64,000 bases of DNA from Polyporus tsugae (GCA_024305745.1 JAHRBS010000013.1:3100001-3164000), one strand, 5' to 3'; shown: positions 21,142 to 33,009, numbered from the stretch's first letter. The notes: generated by a model from the sequence alone, not told the origin. Translations and numbers: made by a program.

Positions 21142-22419
21142 GGTTAACGTTGCTTGTGGTCGCGGATGTGGGCACTGGGGCTGGAGGACTGCTGAATTAG
21201 ATGTCAACGAGAGCTCGACTGACGGATGGACGTCTAGTTGAGATTATACATACCTGTGTTGACGGACTCGACTCTGAGGGATGCGTTTGAAGGCCTAGGA
21301 TGATCGGCGGCACGGCAACCCTGGAGCAACGGAAGAGGACGTACGCGCGCACGCTCAGAATTCGGTTCACGCGTCGGCGGTGCAGACCTGTCCTCGCCGA
21401 CGGCGTACAAAATAATGAACTCTCCGGGCGACCGGCGCGACGGCGGGGCCCAGGTCCGGCGGAGGAGATCTTGCCAATTCGAGCTGTCGAAGAACGTTGG
21501 TGAGCGTGAGACTCTTCTAGAGGATCGCCACGTCGGCTTGCCTTTCTGCCAAGGTGCACGGGCTCACCCGTTCCCTCACACGTTCGACAAAGTGCGCTCC
21601 TTGATGCTCTATACCTATACTTACTGTACCGCAACTCGAATCCCTGGCGAGCAAATCGTTGAACGTTCCTATGCCGTGAGATGGCCCGGTGGTGACGATC
21701 TGTTAAATTTGCCGCGTAACTTGCAAGGAAAGGTCCAACGGGACGGAGGGGAAATCAACCACGGCCAATGTTAATGAGGCGGCATCAGGCATATATATTC
21801 AAACTCACGCACGGTAACTTGCCATGAGGTTTCACCGGAAGACTTGAGTCTACGTAACTTGAGAGTGGAGACAAACTTTCAGCTCATGGCATTGCCCCCG
21901 GCAAAGTCCGAGTCCCAACACGTGATGGTTGAACCGAGGTGTAGTAAAATCCTCAGGGTGTCCAGCTCTGAGATTTGCTGCACACTGGCTCGTTAGACAG
22001 CACAAACCCGAAAAGAAAGGCTGGACAGGCTGACCATTCTTCAAGTTTCACGCGAGGTTTTCCATCACATTGTGCCCGCCGCACAGCACGGGAACTTGAA
22101 GGTCTTCCACTGCGTCAACTGTAGGCTCGTCTGTCGGTCGCCATTACTATTGGCTCGACATGCGTCGCAACAGATCGTAGCGATGCCAGTGGCTGGTAAC
22201 TTGCGCATGCATGTCGCTGCTGGCAAAAGCCACGGGGACTGCACGACGGGAGGCAGAGCGGCACGCCGGGCAAAAAGCTCCATGACGCTCCGTTGCTGTA
22301 GAATTCCGGGGCAGCCCCAGTACTATATCCTCATCCCAAGCCACGATATCTCGATGGAAGCCTAACGTTCATGGGGCATGACGGAGATCGATATCGTGAG
22401 AGGCGAGAGCGGCAAGAAA

Positions 22420-22990
22420 TCAATAAGCTCTCACCTGTGTCTGGCCAGGCCTACTGTCTTTGTAAGGGTCCAAATGTCGACTGAGAAGACTGCCTTCCGT
22501 GTCGAGTTCGTAAAGCTTCGCTCCTGAGTAGCAGACCAATACTCGAACAGGCGTCGTGATGTCCGACTCGAGCTCACCCAATAGGATAATCGGGAGAAGG
22601 CAGTCGGTCTGTCGATACACGTCCACTTGCAACTTGTCCCGCAGTGGGACTGCCACCTTGCCGTCGTGTTCGCCACGCAATAAGTCATGGCAGCGATAAG
22701 TATAGTAGCGCAAGGATCGTACCGTACCTTCAGTCGAGCAAGGATGCACAACACAAGGAACGCGGCGTAAGTCGACCGTGTGTGTGTTGGTCTCCTGAGG
22801 CTGTTGGCGGTGCGATTGCACGACCTCCGCAGTCAGATTCGGCTGCGGAATGGCGTCACGAGAAGGGCGAACACTGACCACTGCTGTACATATGCTCAGC
22901 GTCGAAAAATGCAATTCCTCTTGAGCGAGCATGAGCTCATTGCGGGGGAGAACCGTTGTAGGCACCTCCATAGAAAGACATCAGCGCGAA
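22420..22990 (-). CDS. Small C2-like domain protein (right copy), partial model
   Basis: The open frame here contains HDGKVAVPLRDKLQVDVYRQ followed by LLPIILLGELESDI and LVCYSG. The pattern of a polar loop, VPL, a VxVYR strand and LLGELxxDI resembles the second half of a C2 domain, which in other proteins binds phospholipid or protein partners. The frame ends at a donor-like GTGAGA near 22433, so more exons probably follow to the left (towards 21850), and a first exon probably lies upstream. I could not complete the model. The left-unit copy is disrupted. The C2 assignment is tentative and rests on pattern, not alignment. Confidence 0.4.
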
Positions 22991-23402
22991 CATTAACAGT
23001 ACGGAAAGAGGACGTTTGGAACACGTTGAACCAACGTGCCTCGGGGTCTGACAGGTGTCGTGACTGTTGTGAGCGTGGTCTAAGTACAAGCATCCGTGAT
23101 CAAATTCCCCGCTGCGGTCCCTGCGGCGCCGTCAGAAGCGGGTATAAGTGGGACGTTTAAAAGCTCATACTTAAATATGACCCCGGCCGCTATCCTCGTC
23201 GAGCACGATTACATCCCCTCATCTATCGCGCGACGGTCTGCGGAATCCCTCAGGGAGGTGCGTCCCTGGTCACTCTGGCAAGTCTTCCAGACCTATGTGC
23301 ATACGTTGGATCAACACAGGTACTCGAACTTGCCACCGCCCACGCCAAACCTCACCTTCTGCCACCGCCCGAATCCTCATCGATTATCGTTCAACTGCCA
23401 CC

Positions 23403-23957
23403 ATGGCGAGCGACAACAACAGCACCTGGCCGGCAGACGTCAAGAACGCCTCGGGCCGGATCGACCCCAACGTCCTGCCAGAGTACACGCTCCTCCCCGC
23501 GAGCCCCGCGCAGTCGGTGGTGTCGTACAACGACGAGCCCGAGGCGGAGACCCGGCGCCGGGACGTTCCCTCGTCGGCGTCGAACGCGCACGCGAACGCG
23601 AACGCTCCCGGCCTGACAGCTCAGACTGGCGCCGAATCGCAGAGCACCCTGAAGCTGCTCTACATAGGGCTGCTCGCGATCATCGCGCCCCCGCTGGTCA
23701 TCTTCTGGGTCTCGCTCGCGGCGGCGGTGGCGATGCTGTACGGGTGCGGGAAGATACTGGAGGCTGTCGGGCGGGGGCTGGCGTTTGTGCCTGAGGTGTT
23801 GTACCGAGAGTGGATGGGGAGGCGGGGGAAGGCGTTCTGGCGCGTGATCAGCAAGAGCAGGCCGGTGCAGGAGGGAGCGCAGGAGGGGGTTGTGGAGGGA
23901 CAGGTGGCGCTGGAGGATGTCGAGGCCGGTCAAGTTGGTGGTCCTATTTCCATCTGA
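23403..23957 (+). CDS. Small single-pass membrane protein (right copy, intact)
   Basis: An ATG in a good context (CCACCATGG) opens 184 codons with no intron. The product has a polar, Ala/Asn-rich N-terminal half (MASDNNSTWPADVKNAS...SVVSYNDEPEAE) and one long hydrophobic helix at about residues 82-112 (LLYIGLLAIIAPPLVIFWVS...MLYGCG). A cytosolic-looking tail with Arg/Lys, then an acidic Glu/Val-rich end, completes it. No family is recognised. The proline pair inside the helix and the basic stretch after it suggest a tail-in membrane protein. The left-unit paralogue shares the start, helix and acidic end but has shifted frames. Confidence 0.6.
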   Translation: MASDNNSTWPADVKNASGRIDPNVLPEYTLLPASPAQSVVSYNDEPEAETRRRDVPSSASNAHANANAPGLTAQTGAESQSTLKLLYIGLLAIIAPPLVIFWVSLAAAVAMLYGCGKILEAVGRGLAFVPEVLYREWMGRRGKAFWRVISKSRPVQEGAQEGVVEGQVALEDVEAGQVGGPISI

Positions 23958-24460
23958 GTATGGGAGAGGGCTGGTAGTGCGAGTGAAACGTTGGCTGTGG
24001 TGGCGGATGGGCTGGAAGAGTGTTGAACTGAATGTCACTTAGTGCTCGACAGGATGATAGACGGATGTCTAGTTGAGATTACGCATATCTGTATTCAAGT
24101 TGGTGGACCCCGGGGCTGGGCATGCGTTTGGAATTGCGGTATGGATGATAATCGATATCGATGACTAGTCACATAAAGCACGCATAGCACGGCGACCCTG
24201 GAGAAACGGAAGAGGTGAGTGTATGATGGTAGGTAAAAGGACAACAAACGAGAACGTGCGCACGCTACGCGGCGGGTCCAGACCACGTCCGACTCGCCGA
24301 CGACGTACAAAATAATGTCCTCTTCGGGCGATCGGCGCGAGGTCGGGGCCCAGGTCCGGCCGAAGAGATCTTGCGCGCGGATTCGAGGTGTGGAAGAACG
24401 TTGGTGAGCATGCGTCATTGAGATTCGTGCAAGGGATCGGCACGTCGAGCTGCCTTCCTT

Positions 24461-26092
24461 GTTCGCGTGCCTCTGAATCTCTTCCCAATCCAGTCCTTCC
24501 CCCAGCGCCACACACTTCCAGCTCGACTCGGCGCCGCATGCTCGAGTGCACGCGCGCGTCACCCACTCAAAAACCCGACGCCTCCCACTCCACCCTCTTC
24601 CCTCATGACGCGCTGCCTGCCAGCGGCAGTGGACCCGAGTTTGTTTACCAAACGGCCGGAAAATGAAAGTTTGCACGAGCGACCGAGATCCGGCGATGCC
24701 GCTCTGCTCCCAGTCCTTCGACAATCCCGAGCGCCGACGCTTGTCCCTCCGCCCATGGACCATAGACCATGGACCACTCCTCGCCGCAGCCCAGCTGCAG
24801 CTTCACGTACAAGTATGAGTGATATTGCTATCGATCTCCAAGCGCCTCTCCTGTCAAAACCATGTCCGCGGAGATCGTCCCAAGCATTGCCATTCCACCG
24901 AGGACCAAGCTATAAGAGCACTGCACCGGTCGACGCGCTAGTCCTGTACAAGAAACAGAAACAACAAATTACCGTTCGAGCAGCGGTCCTGACCGCACCT
25001 GGACCGCTCCCGATATTCAAAAACCCAACGCGAACAGCGCGTGTCATCCGATCGCAGTTATGCATGTACATGTACCAGCGATCGCGCGGGGCCGTGGCCA
25101 CCTTGGTCATGTACATACCGTACGTATGACGGCACAGAATCCGAAGTGGCAGATTGGAAGGGGGCAGCGGCCGCCTGATCGTACAATAAAAAGCACGCCA
25201 GGCGGCGCAGTCGCGCGCCCTGCATGTGAAAAGCTAGCTGCAGCCGCAAGACACTCGAACGGGACCCGTCGCGAAGCTGCGCGCGGGGTACGAATTCGAA
25301 AACAGCAACGGGCATGTAGAAAACGCGCACAAACGGCGCGCCGCCGCGTTCACATTCCGCACAGTCTGTGCTCATGTCGCCGTCATTGGACCGACAGGTC
25401 TTGCCGGCCGCGGGAGAACATTTCGAACCGACTTCGAACCGGCGGCACATGTGAAGCGAAGCTCAAAGCCGACCCGTGTTCGCTGCCCAAGTCCGTACAT
25501 AATAAGTACTTAGTAGAAGCGATGCACGCTCGTTCTGTGTATGCCATATGGCCGCCTGCCGCGCCGCCCTCTGCCACGTCTGCCGAGGATATCAGGGAAG
25601 ACGTTTCCGCAGCCTACGTCAAGGGTGTGCCTTCACGAAGGTCGCGGACGGTCTAAGAACAGCAAGCGTTCGCCTATGATACTGAGGGGGCTCGCTCGCG
25701 ACGGAGGTGAGTAGTTTACACCTCCCGGGCCCGGCCCGCCTCGCGCGGCGCGGGTACCGTGCCCTCGCACTGCCGCGCGGCACCTCCTCGCGGGGGCGAA
25801 GGCGAGGAGCTCCCCGTTCTCCACTCGGGGCTTCTGGCTTCGGACGTTCGGACGCACTTGCGCTCATACGTCAGCTGTCCGTCGACTGTATGTCTATGCG
25901 TACCCAGCACCGCGGCGTGTGGGGTGCGACGCGCAGGACCCTCGCGGCGCGGGGCTCGGGCGAGTTTCCCTAGAGGCTAGGACGGCGGGGGAGCCTGAGC
26001 TCGAGCTTGGATAAGCTCGCGATTGCTTGCGCTGCCCGGTACATAGCTTCCAACCGGGCGGAACGCGGCGTGCCGGTCGAACGAGGGTGAGG

Positions 26093-26132
<40 letters not shown>

Positions 26133-27216
26133 GGCCGCGGTCCGCGCTCGAGGAGAGTTCCAGTGACGTTCATGTCGGCGTTTGCGAAGTGAGACTTGCG
26201 AGGAGACGACGCTAGGGAACCAGAAAACTGGCATGGTCCACGAAAAGAGAACGAGGAGCTGGCCAACTGGCGGCGGGCAGCGGACAGCGGACAGCGGACA
26301 GTAGGCAGTGGGTAGCGGGCTTCCAGGTTCCACAGCCTGAGCGTACTTGAAATAGACTGTGAGCTGAAGGTGCGACAAGGCCGCGGACTTGCTCCTCGCA
26401 GAACCCGACGCCCGAGGGGGCGGAGAGCGCATGCGCGGTGAGTAGTGAGCTTAGAGCAGCGGAGAAGAACGCAAAGGGGCCGAGGGTGGAAGCAAGACGG
26501 GAGGTGATGACGAGCCCTCGAGGTTGGAGAGCGCACCCTACGCGTAGCTGACGGACATATGAACGCCGCTAGAGCTCTTCTGTGGGCGGAGAAGCACCGC
26601 GACGTTCACGGACTAGCGTATACGTACTCTTGTGTTTATGAACCTGGGAGTCGGAGTGCAGATGGCCAAGTCCGAGTCCGTGGGGAGGGGGTGAGTGGAC
26701 GCTAGGGGGCCCGGGAGGGTGTGCGGAGAAAGAAGCGAGTTTAGAGCTGGGCGAGTTGTTGTCAGTTAGGCTGGTGACGCTGTGGGCAGAAGTCGAGGGC
26801 GCACCTGAGAGCACCTTCATGACCGCGGCTGTCCCAGCGCACTCCGAGTCGGCGGCCTGGTTGGACACCGACAGATGCTTCTGGGCGCAGCATTAACTCG
26901 TCCTAGTGAGCGGAAGAAGCGGTGGACAAGGCACATTGCAGCGAAGGGATCGACAGCGGTGGTCGCAGACTCAGTCATCGTCGTTCGCGAGCAAGTGAGC
27001 AGGCAGATGCAGACGCCCGGGCCGTGGCACGTGCCCTCGATCGCATGCCCGATCGTCGTTCGCCATGGTCGGCGTCAGTGAAGTTGGCTACTTACCGCCA
27101 GCCTGAGCCTCGCCTATCTTGAACTCACTCTATTTGCTTCTTCACGGGTCCGTCACGCCGGCCACTCAACACGCAATAGAGCGAACGTAACGTCAGCCGC
27201 AGGTTGAGTTGCCGAG
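24461..27216. other. Long gene-poor region
   Basis: No gene is supported. Very GC-rich segments (25700-26000) and overlapping short frames on all strands occur. A minus-strand frame from about 26868 to 26569 is Ser/Pro/His-rich and open after a possible acceptor at about 26885, but it starts without ATG and no partner exon was found. The region contains a GA microsatellite. Confidence 0.45.
26095..26129. repeat. (GA)n microsatellite
   Basis: About 17 uninterrupted GA dinucleotides. It lies in non-coding DNA and is likely to vary in length between isolates. Confidence 0.9.
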
Positions 27217-28486
27217 ATGAACCCCGCGCTCCTTCACTCGGCCGCCAGCAGCCTCAGACAACTCCCGCGGATTCCGCACCTTGTCTTCATCGCCCGCGCC
27301 CATCGCCCTCCGAGCCCTTCTCTGGCTGATGCCTGGCGCCGCGCCATTCAGTCGTATTTCCCGGCGGGCGGGCACCTTGGGCCCGGAGAAGCGTACATTA
27401 CGATATGCGAAGGGGAGCTGGAGGAGCTGGACCCGGCGGAGGTGCGGAACGACTGCATCGTGTCGCCGGCGAACGCGTTCGGGATCATGGACGGCGGGTG
27501 AGTGCGCTGCACACGCACGTTCGGTTATCGGCTTTCAGACTGTTTTCTTTCTGGGCTCGCGGGCTCGACCTTGCAGGGCTGCGTCCCTCCCTCGCAACCT
27601 CGACGAATTGTCCGCATGTGCATGTGAACGCTTGGTTTTAAGCTCGCACCGCCCGCGACTAGCGAGCGAGGCGGACCGCGACGTGCTCTGATGGCACTTA
27701 CTGTGAGGACGAGGACGCGCCCATGCCTAATTCGTCTCCCCGAGGACATACCATACGTGCCTCCCCGACAAACGCACGCACTGGCCAGACGCCAGTCTGC
27801 GTTGTAACATATGCAACGCCCATACAATTTTTTTTCTGCTACGTAGCAACAAATGGCGCGGTCGTCGGCTAACGTCATTTTTGGATTGTGTGGCTACGCT
27901 GTATAGATTCGATCTCGAGCTGTCGCGTATCTTCCAGGGCAGCTCGCCGGACATGTACGCGCTGACGGACCACGTCCAGGCGGCGCTGCGTGCGCGGTGG
28001 GCCGGGTTCGCGCCACCCGGAAGCTGCACGCTCGTTTCGCTGCCCGCGGAGGTGTCCGGACTGGGCAGGAACAGATGGGGGACGCACACGCTGGCGGTGT
28101 TGCCGACGATGAAGCAGCCCGAATGGGTAGGCTGGAACAGGGAGCTGGCTTACAACGCCATGTGGACGCTGCTGTGCGACATTGGACGCTGGAATGGGGT
28201 TGTTGACAGTGGGTGCGGTACGGGCGGTGAGCGTGGGGACGGTGAGGGGGAAGGAAGGACAAGAGAGGATGAGGGTGGGAAGGGGATCTGGCGGGTGGTG
28301 GTGACGGGGCTGGGGACGGGGACGGGGGGAGTGGATGTGGAACGGAGCGGGCGGCAGATGGTGCTGGCGGTGAAGCACTACCTGGAAGGAGTTCCGGAGA
28401 AGGCACGGTGGGAAAGCGGGACGGTCAAGAGGCGGGTAGAAGAGGTGAAGGAGACACTGGACGCGTTCTCAAGATCTGGCATCTGA
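27217..28486 (+). CDS. Macro-domain-like protein
   Basis: Exon 1 (27217-27497) and exon 2 (27907-28486) join in phase 2 across the codon of a Gly to give 286 residues. The join creates CIVSPANAFGIMDGG|FD at about residues 82-96, the ligand-loop pattern of macro domains (SPAN-x-FG-x-MDGG), which bind ADP-ribose and its derivatives. Downstream segments GSCTLVSLPAE, WGTHTLAVLPTMKQPE, NAMWTLLCDIGRWN and IWRVVVTGLGTGTGG fit the remaining strands, including the glycine-rich TGLGTGTGG loop. The insert between the last two (Glu/Gly-rich) is low complexity. The 409-nt intron is unusually long for this genome. A role in ADP-ribose metabolism is inferred from the fold. Confidence 0.78.
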
Positions 28487-29504
28487 CAAAGGACGAATGG
28501 TACCTGGAAGACGTGCAGTGCGCGTGGTAAGCTACGGTAAGATCTGGTGCAGATAGGTGGGAGAGACGTCCCACTGGTCGCCCCGCCTGACGCGCTCCCC
28601 AACCGGTGGCAGAGGCATGAGGAGAAGGCGACAGGGATGAGGCCGGAGAGGGCGGTTATGTAAGGTTGATCGGTATGTGCGGACTCTATATACAAAGGTA
28701 AGGAGTAGCCGTTAAAGGGGAAAGACGAAAGGCGTCATTGAAAAGGGCAAAGATGTGGGTGGCGGAGGGAATGGAGGAGATATGGAAGGAGGCGAGAGTT
28801 CGTTCTTGGAAGGTGCGTGGGAACGATTAATGGCCAGTGGGTTGACAGGGCATGACTTAGGACGACGAGGACGACGATGATCCAGGGCTGAATGGAAGAT
28901 GGTGGGCGCAGATGAAGAGGCGGAGGAGGTTTGAGAGACGCATGGGCGGAGGGCGACAGGGACTTGGATGGGGGTGGGACCATCAACGAAGACGACTGCC
29001 AAAACGGGAGATGATCTGGGTCGCCGGCACTATGCGAAATGAATGGGGGCGACTGGTACGCGTACAGTACAGTATGATGGACAGCTGGTGGCGGATCGCT
29101 AAGGGTCACCGCGGGGCAGGTTTCCGCGGATCGAAAAGCTTTCCTCGGGTCGCTTCTCGCCGGCCGTGTCTGTCGATTGGGAGGCCGGGTGCGTGCCGGC
29201 GTGGGACTGGGACGGGTGCCCCCAGGCTGTGGGATCTATCGCTCCCGCCCCACGCGACGATGACGACGAACAACGTCCGCACGACCATCCAGACTCATCC
29301 CGGCCTCTTGTCGCCAATTCCCCCCATCGACTTCCAAACTTCGGTCCCCCCCCCCCCCCGTTTATGCTTTGTCCCCGCCGTCCATCGATTCCCGCGGACT
29401 CCCCCTCCGACGCCGATCCCCGTTTCGTTTAAAACCCTCCGTCCCTCCCCCGCCACTCCCCCATTCCCTTCACCCACATCCTCCCCTCCGCCCTCCCTCC
29501 AGCC
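28487..29504. other. Intergenic region with poly-C tract
   Basis: No gene is supported. It includes a 14-C run (29346-29359) and CT-rich sequence just before the methyltransferase start. The minus-strand frames at 28712-29109 are Pro/Ser/His-rich and non-specific. Confidence 0.5.
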
Positions 29505-30501
29505 ATGTCTCTTATTCGCGCACCTTTGGTCCTTCTCCATGCCGTCCTTTACCAGGTCGCCAGCACCCCTCCCAACAAGACCCCTCCAAACGCTCGCTAC
29601 GACTCTACAGAGTCGCCCTGGATCAGGATCGCTCCCTTCGTATTCAAGGTGCGTCTATTCTGTTCCACATCTCCTTCCCGGCCGCCCTCGCCTCCTCCGG
29701 CCCCGCAATGGCGCCCGCGAACCACTCCGCGAGCCGCACCGCACCCCGAGTCTATCAATTTCCCTAATCCCTTCTCGCTCCTCCGGCATCTTCACATATT
29801 TCCATGTCCCCTTCCGGCTACCCGCCTCCCTCACATGTCCTTTTCCCGTCCTTCCCCGCCCAGCGCATGTACTGACGATCGTCCCCTCCATGTAGATCCA
29901 GCAGCCCCTCGTCTGGCTCTGCACCATCGCCGACATCCTCCTCGTTCTCTCACAACACCTCCCCCGCTCCGCCCTTTCTTCCGCTCTCCCCTCTGTCCTC
30001 TGTCCCACCTCCTCCTCATCCCCTGCTTCCCTCATCCGCCCCACCCCCTTCTTCCTCCTCGGTCTCGCCCTCGTCGCCGCAGGAACCCTCCTCCGCGTCT
30101 CCTGCTACCGCTCCCTCGGCCCCTTCTTCACCTTCGACCTCGCCCTCCTCCCAAAACACAAGCTCATCACCGCCGGCCCCTATTCCATCGTCCGCCACCC
30201 CGCCTACTCGGGTTCTCTCCTCGTCCTCGCTGGTCTAGGTCTCGCCGACCTCTCTCCCGGCGGTTGGGTCGTCGAGTGCGTCTCATCGAACGCCCGTACC
30301 GGTCCCCAGGGCTGGACTAGCGTTTTCGGCGGTAACATGGTGTACCCTTGGATCGGCTTCGCCGTCTGGTACGCCTGGTGGCTCGTTGTCGGCGTCCGGC
30401 GCGCGAGGATGGAGGATGCCGCGCTCCGCAAGGCCTTCGGCAAGGAGTGGGAAGACTACTCGCGCAGCGTCTCGTGGTGGTTCTTCCCAGGCATCCTCTA
30501 A
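29505..30501 (+). CDS. Isoprenylcysteine carboxyl methyltransferase (ICMT) family protein
   Basis: Exon 1 (29505-29648) and exon 2 (29896-30501) join in phase and encode 249 residues. The C-terminal half shows the ICMT/PEMT hallmark: LGPFFTFDL, then LITAGPYSIVRHPAYSGSLL (AdoMet site with the RHPxYxG motif), further hydrophobic helices, RARMEDAALRKAFGKEWEDYSRSVSWWFFPGIL. The ExxL...FGxEWxxY pattern is the second cofactor motif. Four or five membrane helices are visible. Such enzymes methylate the C-terminal prenyl-cysteine of Ras-type proteins and pheromones in the ER, but fungi have several paralogues of uncertain substrate, so the exact target is left open. Confidence 0.85.
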
Positions 30502-31135
30502 AACGACAACCCTTTGCCCCCAATACGGTCGCCAAGACCCATGGGTGTACGTATCAAACACGCCACGCATAATGGTGAGTCTCGTCTCGCGAGCTTGTTC
30601 CGGAACGCAGGCGTAATATGACAGAGGTTGATTGACGTTATCAATTACAGCCCGTCCGCCGACTTCGCACCATTACATATCATACGTGGACACTTCATAG
30701 ACTCTGACCCGTGCCGCAATGCTTCTCTGCTCTATATGCACACCGTTGCCTCTTCATTTCTCCGGTTGCCCTCCGCCATGCACTTCATTTCGCGTCCGGC
30801 GTGTGTACGATACCGCTGTAGCCCCATGCCATCTAATTGACATCTCCGCCCCGGAACAGCTTAGAGCTCCCTAATCACCGACGCGTGAACGACAGGAGCG
30901 TTGCTCTTCATTCGCACCGAGGACGTACAACCGAGACTTCATACATGCCTTGCATCGCGCCTGGTGGATCCAACGCGCTCGCGCATGCGTACGAATCCGA
31001 CACCCGAAGCGTATACAGGGTAAAAACACTGCCACTGCCACCGCACTATGCCTCGCGAGGCTAGCCCCATACCAAACGCGTCGCTCATCCCCAAGCCAGC
31101 TACTTATCGTACATACATACAGACCCTAGATCCAC
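30502..31135. other. Convergent 3' intergenic region
   Basis: The ICMT-like gene and the dioxygenase-like gene converge across 634 bp. No gene is seen; short plus-strand frames at 30628-31064 lack any family pattern. Confidence 0.45.
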
Positions 31136-33009
31136 CTACGCGACGGCGATCGTGCGCGTCTGCGCGCTCGTAGCATCGCCGTCCATTGAAACCCTTGCCC
31201 GCGCCTCATCCAGCCGTCGCTTTTCCTCTGCCAGCATCTCTGCCTGGATCCCGATCCGCGCGGGGACGATCCGCCGCCGCTCCGTCGTCGGCGCGAACTC
31301 GAGGCGGTCGACGCCGAGCGCCTTGAGCGTCTTGCGCTCGACGAGCGAGTACTCGTCCGGGTCGTCGCGTGCGAAGCAGAAGGGGGCCGTGAGCGCGACG
31401 GGCGGGTTCGTGATCACGCGCGGCACGCGCAGGTGGTTCTTGCTCGCCGAGTGCATCATGAGCGGGTGCAGGAGCACGACGTCGCCCGTCTGCGCGGTGA
31501 GCTCGACGAACGCGGTGCAGTGCCGCCGGACCACGTCGAGGTGCGACCAGTAGCCCGGGTCGTCCGGGTACGGGTGCTTGGCCGCGACGCTGTCGGTGGG
31601 CACGAAGGAGAGCTTCGCGCCGGGGAGGACGCCCTCGGGGTGCGCGGCGAGGTAGCGCGCGACGAGGGGGATGGCTTGGGGCGCGACGTACGTCGCGCCG
31701 CCCGCGTGCGCGATGTCGGAGAAGACGGGGATGACGAGGAGCGCTTGCTCGGGCGAGTCGAGAAAGTGCACGAAGAAGTCGCCGTCGACGTGCCAGTTGT
31801 CGAGCTGCGCGGGCGGCATCGGGAGGGGCCCGACCGCTGCGAGCGCGGGCGTGCCGAGGTTGACGATGAACGAGTCGCCCCAGGCGGACGCGGCGGGGTC
31901 GATGCGGTCCTCGCCGCCGAGCAGCTCTTTCATGATCTCCCACACCTACTCGCGTTCGCGTTCGAATGTTCGAATTGGGGTGCGCGATGGACGGTCGTGG
32001 CGGACCCCCCCCCCCCCGAGGATCAACGTGCAATGTCCGGTCATCATCGCAAACGCCGGCGGCGGTGGTACGATTTATCATTAATTGCGTTCGTAGCCGT
32101 ATTGATCGTGGCCGTGGCCGCCAAGCCGATGGGCCACATGCAGGTTTGCGGTCGTGAGGGGGGCGCGCGAAGGGCAAAGGGGCACAGAATGAATGAATGG
32201 ATTGCGGAAAGAGATTGAACGAGATAAGAAATTTGTTAGCACTCGGCAATCTCGGGGGGGGGGGGGGGGGGGGGGGGGCCAATGCGCAACAACAAAACAC
32301 AAAGGACAGGGGGGCCGGCGCGGAAAGTAGGCGAGGCGTGGAGCGGAACAGGGATCTCGGGGAGCGGACCAAAAACAAGCTCAGGAAGCGCGACTCGGAG
32401 CAAAGACGCAAGCTCCAGGCTGCAGGGAGGACTCACCCTGGGCGCGAACGTGGCGACGGGCTCCAGCTTGTGATACGGCATGTGGATCCGGTCGCGGTCG
32501 ACAGGCCATGTCGACTGGTCATGCGGGTCGAGCCCGAGGCGGGTCCACATGTCCTTCGTGAATTCTGCCGCCTGTTCTCGAGAGAAGGCTTGCTTCACGA
32601 CAAGGTACCCGTTCTCCATGAAGAATTCGACGTCCTCAGCTGCGGTGTGGCACGACCCCATTTCGACGATTCACACAGACAAAGACCGGGGGGTCACACG
32701 GCCGTAATGGATAACCGTATGATGACCGGCGCGGTACGCAGGTGCGCATGGTCGTGAGCCCGGTTGTGGCATGTTGAAATATGCCGACAGACGCGTGCAT
32801 GTAGGTGTTGCATGGACACGCGAGTTTGCGGGTCCGACCGTTCGATAGTGGTAGCACCCATCCATATCCGATTTTGCGGATACGTTCGTCGGAAGAGGGA
32901 GAGGACATAGAAGGATGAGAAATATCTCGTCAGGTCCGCAGTCCGACACGGAAAAACAGGGATGCGGGGAGGTTGACTCACGGCTCAGATGTTTGTACTC
33001 TTTGACCAT
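31136..33009 (-). CDS. Phytanoyl-CoA dioxygenase (PhyH) family protein
   Basis: I read three exons (32982-33009, 32437-32639, 31136-31945) that join in phase to 346 residues starting MVKEYKHLSPEDVEFF. The joined LSPEDVEFFMENGYLVVKQAF is the typical PhyH opening. Iron-binding residues are the HxD of NWHVDGD (about H129, D131) and the distal His of HPLMMHSASKN (about H242), with a nearby Arg (HLRVPR, about R250) for 2-oxoglutarate. The fold predicts an Fe(II)/2-oxoglutarate oxygenase of unknown substrate. A shorter model starting at the MGSCHT ATG (32661) is possible but lacks the good splice match. The second intron (31946-32436) is long and carries a 25-G run and a C run. Confidence 0.82.
32254..32278. 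repeat. 25-base poly-G tract inside an intron
   Basis: An uninterrupted run of 25 G on the plus strand (poly-C in the transcript) lies in the long intron of the PhyH-like gene. The same intron holds a run of about 13 C at 32005-32017 of the plus strand, giving a potential intramolecular G-C pairing about 240 bp apart. Such tracts are also prone to assembly length errors. Confidence 0.85.

Larger units (their letters stand above)
18740..21545. repeat. Segmental tandem duplication, left unit
   Basis: This unit aligns by eye with 21546-24460 over almost its whole length. Matching anchors, left then right, are AAGGTGCACCGGCCCACCCG with AAGGTGCACGGGCTCACCCG, CATGCCGTAAGATGG with TATGCCGTGAGATGG, GCCATGAGGTTTCAC (both units), and TCGCCGACGGCGTACAAAATAATG with its near copy at about 24294. 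Both units carry the same two genes in the same orientation. Divergence is roughly 25-35 percent with many small indels, so the event is old. Boundaries are good to within about 50 bp. Confidence 0.85.
21546..24460. repeat. Segmental tandem duplication, right unit
   Basis: This is the second copy of the unit at 18740-21545 and is slightly longer because of insertions, for example near 24210-24245. Its two genes are open and its splice sites look usable, in contrast to the left copy. Copy order is head to tail. Confidence 0.85.

Noticed and set aside
25680..26000. Very GC-rich segment suspected to be rRNA or a CpG island
   Set aside because: No conserved rRNA core sequence was recognisable, and GC richness alone does not support a feature.
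26569..26868. Ser/Pro/His-rich minus-strand frame of 99 codons
   Set aside because: It begins with GTG, has a stop just upstream and no partner exon was found; the coding signal is weak.
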